Below are positions 56,351 through 64,000 of a stretch of DNA of 64,000 nt, one piece after another. The number at the start of each line of letters is the position of its first letter. The first letter of the stretch is position 1. Both the position numbers and the translations under genes were made by a program. The DNA lies in NCBI GenBank assembly GCA_003255065.1, contig QAOA01007318.1, positions 1 to 64,000 on the forward strand, given 5' to 3'. The DNA is from Cercis canadensis. Lineage: Eukaryota > Streptophyta > Magnoliopsida > Fabales > Fabaceae. A model generated the notes under the pieces. The model ran no database searches and was not told where the DNA came from. It saw only the letters and a list, made by a program, of their open reading frames with translations.

Positions 56351-56814
56351 TGGAAATAAAACTTCCTAATTTAATAATTTAAAATAATTACACTTTATTA
56401 TACTTAAATTTTGACCCATCCGATTTTTTTTTTCTTTTCTCCAATTCCTTAATGTTACTTGAGCTCTCCGCAAAGGTAGACTGTAGGATGACAATCCTTG
56501 ATTACCCAATAAATATTCCCTCAAACGCTTGCTTTACAACACAAGAACTATTATTTTGGCTAAGCAGCTCAATAGATCCCATTCATTTATTATTCTTAGC
56601 ATTGCAAGATACTCGGAATCAGAAGCTCTATCTTCCAAGCTCGCTATTTGACAGATCATCATGTTAAGGAGTTTTTCCTTCAAAAAAAAAATCCTTTCTT
56701 TTTCTTTTTTCCTTTTCAAATATAATAACTGAGTAATTCTATTTTTCAGAAAAATTCTTATGAACAATTGCTTGCATTGCTCAGTGCTGGTCTGCTCTTT
56801 GTAGTTTGAAAAAA
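56351..56814. other. Intergenic
   Basis: No gene. A possible trace of a copia-type tail near 56530-56660 (plus strand reads like ISPLTQELLFWLSSS) is too weak to call. Confidence 0.4.
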
Positions 56815-58283
56815 GTCTAAAAAACTCTCTTCAATTATACATATTTTGTGTTTTACCCCCCAAGTTTTAAAAACATAAGAAATACCTCATTAAACTACAA
56901 AAATGTGTACTTTACCCCTATGATTCAAACAAACATCCAAAAATAGACGAAAAAGTCACGTGTCTGACACGTGGAGTATTTAAATAAAAATATACTTATA
57001 AAATTGAGGTCAACAAATAATATTTAAAACATTTTAGGACCAAATAATAATATTTAAAATTAGTCATCTTCAACCCCTCTCTCTCTCTCTCATCATCGAT
57101 TCTCACCGCAACCACTTCGCCTTCGCCGGCCACGCTTTCAGCCTCATCCATGATGCTTGGTCCATCTTATCCAACCCCACCAAGAAGGCCCTCTACAATA
57201 ACGAGCTCAGGATAGCTGTCGAACCCCCTCCACCACTGCCTTAGGCTTCGAATCCGAACCCGACTCCGAATCTGTTTCCATCCCCAACTTCGACTCTGAC
57301 CCCGCCACAAAGGCAATCGCAAAATCTAGTTTTGAAAAGCCTGAGGTCCAAGGATGAGGAGATTCCAAAATGAAGGTTTTTCACCGAAGCCCTAATTTTT
57401 CTTCCTCTAATTTGTTTTGTAATATATGATTGTTATTTGTGGCTAAATATGTGCAATCTCTACAATTCAACATTGCAAATCCCACCACTGGGTGCCAGAA
57501 GAAGCTAGAGATCGATGATGATCAGAAACTGTAATCCCATCTCTTCTATGAATTTAACTCTTTTTTGGTTTTTCATTCCTTTGTTGTGTGGTTCTGAAAA
57601 TGAAGAACTGGAATTGTTTGTTTTCGGTTTGAAACAGAGGTGCTAGAAAACTAGTAGATAGATCTTTCTTGGAAAAGTTACTTGAATATTTTGTTTTCTC
57701 ATTTATATATTCAACTAATTTTTTGTTTTTGAAATGGAAGAATTGGATTGATTAACAAGGATTATTTGTAATAATTTTACTCTATATATTGGATTTCAAG
57801 CGGTTATTTGTTTATGTCATCGAGCATTTCAGGGCAACCAGATTTCCCAGGAAGTTAGCGATGATACCTTGGGTGAGGTATGCTCCTAGTAACCTTCTAC
57901 TGCAATTTTTTATTCCTCTTTAAGGTTTGATCTACTCACCTTTGCAATGCTCCCACCAATAGGAACTTAGGGCCTATGTCTTCAAGATCACCGGGGAGAG
58001 AGAGAGAGAGAGAGAAAGAGAAGTTGAAGATCATTAATTTTAAATATTATTATTTGATCCTAAAAATTTTTAAATATTATTTTTTGACCCCAATTTTATA
58101 AATTTATTTTTATTTAAACACTTCACATGCCAGACACGTGACACTTTTCGTCTATTTTTGGATGTTTATTTGGGGATTGGGGGTCAAACCCACATTTTCG
58201 TAGTTTAATAAAGTATTTCCTACATTTTTTAAGGATAGAAAGTAAAGTGCAACAGAAGCATAATTAAAGAGGTTTTTTTAGAC
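56815..58283. mobile_element. Long-TIR Mutator-like element with captured gene sequence (Pack-MULE-like)
   Basis: Ends GTCTAAAAAACTCTC and, reversed, GTCTAAAAAAACCTC. The inverted repeats are about 280 bp each (56815-57092 and about 57993-58283) and share nacatccaaaaatagacga, a gacacgtg palindrome and the GA/CT microsatellite at their inner ends. The 0.9-kb interior is GC-richer than the surroundings and contains a J-domain fragment and other coding-like sequence. Candidate flanking 9-mers agtttgaaa and agattttaa agree at only 6 of 9, so the target duplication is eroded or misplaced. No transposase. Confidence 0.78.
57104..57246 (+). pseudogene. J-domain (DnaJ) fragment inside the transposon
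   Basis: The frame reads HRNHFAFAGHAFSLIHDAWS then ILSNPTKKALYNNELR, helix III-IV of plant J proteins of the DUF3444 type, in which the segment is typically AF.L...AW..LS.P.KK.LYD.EL. The HPD motif (helix II side) is not present and the frame stops at 57244-57246. It is a captured fragment, not a working co-chaperone. Confidence 0.78.
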
Positions 58284-59438
58284 TTTAGATTTTAAGATGA
58301 CCGTGTCTAAGTTGTATTTCAACTGTTTTATGTTTGTTTGTACCTGTTTTCTTTTTTCCTCCTTTCCTTTATCTTTCTTTATTTGATGTGCGTGTTTGTT
58401 AGCTTGTGTTCTTTATAATGTGGGTGTACTCATTACTAAGTTAAACGAATTTTATCACTTCGTTGATACTTTAAAAATAGAAAGAGTAGATTTCTTGGGC
58501 AATAATCAAGGAATACTACAGTTGGGACCAGCTTTCATAGCAGCATTTTTCTAGCTAAAGCACAAATATGACATCACATCTTCAAAAAGACACTGTTGAA
58601 TATTAAATAATAACCGACACATTTAGGTGCCCCAGCCCATAATACCATTGGCTATGCTGTCTTATTCACCAAAATAATTGATTCCTCACCAACTTCCCTC
58701 ACTGCAACCATAAATTTAGCTTTCAATGAAGTACCCTCTTAGCTTAGCTATAAAAGAAAAATAACCAGAAAGTATACATTAAAAGCCAAGCAAAGGTCCA
58801 ATTCATAATTAGTTGTATACAAAATAATGCTCCGAATTGTACCTAATAATAATAAGATCCCTTATATAGAAAAAGATGCTAGGCTTGGAATGCAATAGAG
58901 GCAAGAGAGGAATTTCTAATTTTCTAGCAAAAAGAAGATGATGAAGAAATAGATTACGTATGAATTTGATTCACACTAAAAGAGGTAAAAAGGTATGCAA
59001 AGCAAACCCATGATGAAGACAAGTGTCGTATTCCAAGGTTATTTATGCATACAGAGACAGTGAATCAACATAAAAATAATAAAAAAATGATATGTAATTA
59101 CAGTATGTAAAACAAAATGACAAAGAAAATCTTTATCTTGTGTGAGTTTCCCACGAAAATCCTGCAACTTAATCGCTCCCTCTGATTGTAGATTCTTGAT
59201 ACATCCTTTTGTATTAAACTGATTACTCCTACTACTGCATAATTCATGTCAAACAAACAAAAAAATTATAGTTCAGACTTCAACCAAGAAAAAGAATGAG
59301 GAAAAATATAAACCAGGCAATGAATGGTGGGTGAACTTACCATTTATCAATTTGTTTACATGACTTTGCTCCTTATTCTCTTCAAATTTTTATTTTTTTT
59401 TTTTCTATTTTAAGCGATTAGTTGAGAAAGCGAATTCA
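58284..59438. other. Intergenic, 3' flank of the FLA gene
   Basis: No gene seen. The FLA 3' UTR lies at the right edge. Confidence 0.5.
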
Positions 59439-61780
59439 TTAGCAGACTTGTCCAAAAGCTCCAAGCATGCTACAAGCTACTTCCAGCAATTTCCCTGCCA
59501 CATGGAATTAGGTAAAATAAAATGTTTAGTCAACTAAGAACAAGTCATCAGGATCACTTTCTTCCATTACTATTGTATGCTGAAAAGGAAGTTAAACATT
59601 AGGAGGATGATTCAAGCAAATTAATTTTATATCTCTTCAATCCAAGTGTGCAACAAATAAAATAATTAATTTGTATAAGGTAATCAAAACTTGAAGTTAA
59701 AAAGAAGATGCAAGTTGACTATAAATATATATATATATATTATAGATACTATAAAAGATATGAAACAATCATATAAGTTATGGTGGTGGGTGGGGAAGGA
59801 GAATGTGGCTCACAGCTCGGCACCAAGTTATGGTTGATTAATCACATGGACTAGTTGGGACAAGGGAACAGACTCATTGGACTAATATAAATTCATTGCA
59901 GAAACAGTAACACACCCTGTCCTCAACATGTAATTTTTGGCGAGTTCCCCGCCGCTTCCTATAGCCAAATGCAAATGGCTATTAATCCTCAATATAAAGC
60001 AATCATATACTTGTTTTACTCATGAAGGAGGTAGATTATGATGAGCAAGAGCCTTGAACACATAACAATCTAAAGCAATCACATCACATGTTGTTTCCAC
60101 AATTGGCCGCGTTCGTTATGGCAAAGCTAAGGTTGCTTCCAGCCTTTCCAGAAGTTATAGCAAGTTTATGAAACCCAAGGTTGGGTTCAAAACTCAAACA
60201 TAAACAAAGAAGCTCCTACTACATGTAATTTTACATTATACTAATATGCACCATACTGCTAAGTAATTCCAAAATTCAGTAGCTCAAATTTATTCCTGGA
60301 AACCTCAGCAAATAATTATAAATGTATGGACCTCTATCCTAAACAACAAGTTAATAACCCGAAAAATAAAAAACAACAAAAATTGATATGATACAAGCTA
60401 CGGAAATGAGCAAGGGAAAGAAATGAATTAGAGAGAAAAAAAAGAAATTATACCTCTCCTTGGTTTGGCAGCAACTTTAACAAGTGGAGCTGTTTCTTGC
60501 TCTGTCTTTGAGTGTTCCTCCGGTGGGAAAAGAACCCCATCAATACCCTGCACTGAAATTCTTCCATCTGTGTATATATCAGGGTCGAACAGATACGCAG
60601 AGCCTTCAGCTTGACCAAATTTCACAGAACCATCAGCCTCCTGAGCCGCCACCTTATGCGGTAACCGCAGTGTATCGTAGCGGACCTTCCCGAACCTCCT
60701 CACTGCATTATACATACTCTCCTCGGTCTGATACTCGGGTATAATATGGTAGTAGATTATCTGCTCCGGTGCACCCGGTTCACTCAGTTGGTCTGTGGTT
60801 AGCTTCGCCATGGCCTCGTCGTTCGGAGCCAACACGGTGAGGACGTAACCCTCTGAGACTAACCTTCCCATTTCGGTGGCTAGAGAGGTTAAGTTAACCA
60901 GAATATCAGCCATTTCATTGTACCCACCGTAATGTAACAGGGTTTGGATGAAGTCCTTCACCTGCCGCTCCCCATTGAAGTGATGGCGAGCTCCACCGGG
61001 TCCCGGAGCGGGAGCCGGAGCCAGTGAGGGACCCGGTGCCATGGCATCGTAAATTGGTAATACTGGTGGAGCCCCGGCGGGCACTGGTGCGGGTTTCTTC
61101 AACCGGTGGGTTCTGGGGTCCACCTCCGGTGCGCCCTCAGGTAGAACCGCCGAGATATCGCGCAAATTCCTCCTACGATTAAAATCCTCCTGCACCGATC
61201 GTGGAATCAACAAGCGCTCAATCCCGTGAATCAAACCGTCGGGGCGAACGACGTCATCTGGGCGAACAATCTCGGCCGAGTCAACAACGTTCTTCCCGGA
61301 ATCCTTCTTCATCAAATGCACATGGCCGGTGGTCAAGGTCTGGTGCCGAACCGACCCGGAATTCAAAGCGGGCCATTGGTGAGACCCGATTCGTTTAGGA
61401 ACAATGTGAAACATCAAAAGCGTTTGCAATGACTTCAAGTTGCCGGGTTCAAGCAAGAATCGCTTGAACTCGGGGTCGAGCTGGCGCTCAAGAGCTTCAT
61501 TCCTGGGCGCGAAAATGGTAATATTGTGCTTCCCAACGGTGTCCTCAAGAGTTTGTAACAGAAGCGCTTTCTCTACAAGCTCAGCGAGCTCAGTGTAATG
61601 CGAATCAAGGAGTGCCACGAGAACCGAGTTAGAGTTAATCTGACCCGAGGTGGACGAAGATGAGGATTTGTGGGTGGGGTTTTGCGGCAATGCGGAATGA
61701 GAAGGCATAAGAGAAAGAAACAAAAGGGTGGTGAAGAAGAGGAAGAAGGGTTTAGAGACACCATAGACGAAGGAATCCAT
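59439..61780 (-). CDS. Fasciclin-like arabinogalactan protein, FLA15-18 type
   Basis: Exon 1 is 61780-60454 and exon 2 is 59494-59439 (encoding GKLLEVACSMLGAFGQVC), joined in phase 1 through a 959-bp GT-AG intron, giving 460 aa. A signal peptide (FFLFFTTLLFLSLMPSHSA) is followed by two fasciclin domains: the first begins NSVLVALLDSHYTELAELVEKA with ITIFAPRNEAL; the second begins VKDFIQTLLHYGGYNEMADIL with LTVLAPNDEAM. Between them is an AGP-like Pro/Ala-rich stretch (APVPAGAPPV, APAPAPGPG), where hydroxyproline glycosylation is expected. Group members without a GPI signal match here, since no C-terminal GPI segment is present. FLAs are cell-wall/plasma-membrane adhesion proteins. A second in-frame ATG at 61789 would add MST. 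Confidence 0.93.
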
Positions 61781-61789
61781 GGTGCTCAT

Positions 61790-64000
61790 TGGGTAGAGAG
61801 CTCAGAATTTTGGTGGTGAAGAAAACTGAGATGGGTTGTTTTTGTTTTGTTAAGAGGTAAAGTGGTGTGGGTTTGGTGAGAAGGAGGGGTTGAGCTTGCT
61901 TAGCTTAATGGTGGAGAATGAGAAAAAGAGAGAATGTGAGAGGGACACGCAGGGAAAGAGAAGAACTCTTGGGAGAGTATTATTGCAGAGACTTTAAAAA
62001 GCAAAGAGAGAGAGAAAGAGACATACTGAGTTGTATATTACAGTGGAAGGAGGAGTTTCGCCAGCCTGGAAATGGGGACCACACGGCAAGTACCAGTCCC
62101 ACTACCACTGTGGTGACTAACACAGAAGCCAGCCACCGCTCGCAGTCACAGGTTTATTACTTTATCACATGCTTGCTAGCTAGCTAGCTTTCAAGCCACG
62201 CCTTTGATTGCTAATTTGCTATGTGAATCATCATGATAGAGAGCTTGTGTAAGCCACATAAACTACAATTCTGAGGTAGGTTCGTTTATGTTTTTTAAGA
62301 GTAACATTTTTATTCACAATTAATGAAATGATGGATTATAAGATTTGTTAATCATAATATATGCCATTGATTTAAATAACTTTACAATAAATTTTTAATT
62401 TGAACAACTTTGTATATTCCAAAAGTTACTAAAAAATTTATTAATTAAATTACATTAATTATTTAATATTATAAATAATAATTAGACTATAAGTAAAATT
62501 AATAACTAAAATTATTTGTGTTATTTATTTTTATTGATACATATGTGAATCTAATAAAATTCATGGTGACAATAATCTTAGTAATTAGTTATATTTATGA
62601 TATTGATGTGACTTATGATATCAAATAATTAATTTATTAATTATTGAAGTTGATTTTGGATTTAAACACTTTTGTTGAGAATTGAGAATAATTTCCTCAT
62701 AATATTGTTATTACTACTACTACTAATAATAATAATAATAAAGAGAAGGGCAGCGTATAAAAAGTATGCATGTGAATGGAGGGTCCTAAATCCAAGTCGA
62801 AGCAGGAGGGTGAGCCGAGCGAGAAGGTGAAGAGGGGCACATGTGTAATGCAGCTTAAGGCAAAGTGTCGGTGTCGGACAGTGAACCAAATGCCTCCATT
62901 TCTACGCTAAGCTACAAATGTAACTTTCCTATTCCTATTCCTGTTCCTATTCTTCTCTCTTCGCTTCCCTTTGAAGCGCTTCACTTAATGCGTGACCGTC
63001 ACCTATGTGTCACCATTTCATTCACCTTTCTAAACGGCGACGTCTCTCCCGACGGTTGTTTCTCTGTCATCCTCACCTTCTATTTCTTTTCGCTTTCCCT
63101 GCTTATTTGTTTTTTCTTTGATTTGACTTAAACTAGGAATCAGTAGGGATAGCGTATAAATAAAATAATAATCATATCCAAACAACCGATATATGATTTT
63201 TCACCTCTACCTTTTTAATCCATAGATATGTATATGGTTAAATTTATAATGGTGATATCATAAAACCCCAAGAACAAAGTCATTTGTACAGTTTTAGTGT
63301 TTATAGCATATATATTTTACATTTTCGTATACTAGCTAATAGCACATTTCAAGCTAATTAGTAAACAATAGATAAAAAACTAGGGTATAAATTCATGTCC
63401 AAGAAGCGAGAATAAAGTGGTCTTAAATGTCTTTTGCTATCCCGTGGATGTGTTCATCAAAGATACAAATTTTTCTCTTCTTTTGTTTATAGCCAGCTCA
63501 CATCTCAACTACAAGTCCAAGTTTGGGACAGAAGCGGGTACTGACTTTTCTTCATAGTTAAAATGCAGCCTAGGAAGTCTATTCATTCCCTTTTAGTATT
63601 TACATTATTAGGAAGACCAGAGCGACCAGTGAAAAAGGGAGTTAGATGCAAAATATCAACATTTTTACTACAACTCCATGCGTTTTGAATTTGATCTCTT
63701 TTAAATAGAAACAAGAACTGAACTTTTTTCCCCTATATATACCAGTAAGCTGAGCTTTCCAAGTTCAAACTTTGCGTCCTTTCCACCTCGTTGAAATGCT
63801 CAAGAAACATGTTTACTGTTGGACAATAATTTTGGAAATCACCCAAGGGTCCTATTTCATAGAAGGTGCAGTGCAGTGTGTATATAAAAGAGGATGTGAA
63901 AAATGAAGGTGGGAATCTATCTTGTATTGTTCCACTTTCAATTGCACAGGCACACCTAAGTATCATTGAATTCAGAAGGCATAGGAACAGCGAGTACTAA
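61790..64000. other. Upstream region of the FLA gene and intergenic DNA
   Basis: 61915-62040 is GA-rich ((GA)n near 62003-62020), common in plant promoters and leaders. Further right is AT-rich, with short frames at 62865-63131 and 63733-63966 that have no recognisable motif and no splice context. No gene supported. Confidence 0.5.

Noticed and set aside
60484..61432. Plus-strand frames of 65-86 codons overlapping the FLA gene
   Set aside because: They are antisense shadows of a GC-rich coding exon.
62865..63131. 88-codon frame near the right end
   Set aside because: Low-complexity Pro/Ser then Phe-rich sequence, no splice context and no family resemblance.
63733..63966. 77-codon minus-strand frame at the right end
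   Set aside because: No recognisable domain and no supporting context.
1..64000. tRNA, rRNA or CRISPR features
   Set aside because: I looked for B-box-like ggttcga.. with a matching acceptor stem and for regularly spaced short repeats and found none convincing.

Overview
This window is nuclear DNA of a flowering plant, almost certainly a eudicot. The evidence is spliced genes with GT-AG introns, AT-rich intergenic DNA, plant-specific families (CYP82 P450, FDM-type XS/XH protein, DUF4220/DUF594 protein, coiled-coil NBS-LRR, WVD2-like TPX2 protein, two-domain fasciclin protein) and many plant LTR retrotransposons and MITEs. The species cannot be named from sequence alone. One assembly gap (25316-25891) and single Ns at 4414, 7031, 20492, 48732 and 49111 mark joins, and several oddities sit beside them.

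Layout. 1-2672 is the start of a Tat/Athila-like LTR element (minus strand) that runs off the left edge. 2862-6128 is a two-exon CYP82-type P450 (minus). 6.2-11.7 kb is intergenic: a MITE with a perfect 9-bp target duplication, an AT-rich foldback repeat, a solo LTR nested in a tandem duplication, and a VAP27-like exon relic. 11713-14693 is a complete FDM/IDN2-like gene of the RNA-directed DNA methylation pathway (minus), with a leader exon near 17.4-17.5 kb. 19.1-19.9 kb is a dead ROF1-type FKBP copy interrupted by a solo copia LTR. 20.5-25.3 kb is a Ty1/copia element of the same LTR family (minus), broken by two internal duplications and a stop codon.

25.9-40.3 kb is the most unusual part: a degenerate cluster of vestitone-reductase-like short-chain dehydrogenases. 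Only one copy (34816-36278, four exons, 327 aa) is intact. The rest are truncated, fused, frameshifted or inverted. The left half (about 25.9-33.5 kb) is an imperfect palindrome. One arm carries a solo LTR with a 5-bp target duplication and a MITE with a 9-bp target duplication; the other arm preserves both empty sites. A roughly 600-bp repeat sits downstream of three of the copies, so the duplicated unit is the gene plus its 3' flank.

41.0-46.6 kb holds a DUF4220/DUF594 membrane-protein gene and a CNL immune-receptor gene head to head. 49.2-50.8 kb is the 3' part of a WVD2-like microtubule-protein gene (plus), and 51.7-55.0 kb is a complete six-exon RPAP2/RTR1-type CTD-phosphatase gene (minus). 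56.8-58.3 kb is a long-TIR, Pack-MULE-like element carrying a J-domain fragment. 59.4-61.8 kb is a two-exon fasciclin-like arabinogalactan protein gene (minus). The last 2 kb shows no gene I can support.

The genes do not form one pathway. The shared theme is a gene-poor, repeat-rich region with local duplication of metabolic (P450, SDR) and immune (NLR) families. I did not find a wholly new molecular system. The best leads are the palindromic SDR cluster with its datable insertions, the NLR lacking its MHD motif, and the J-domain-carrying transposon.
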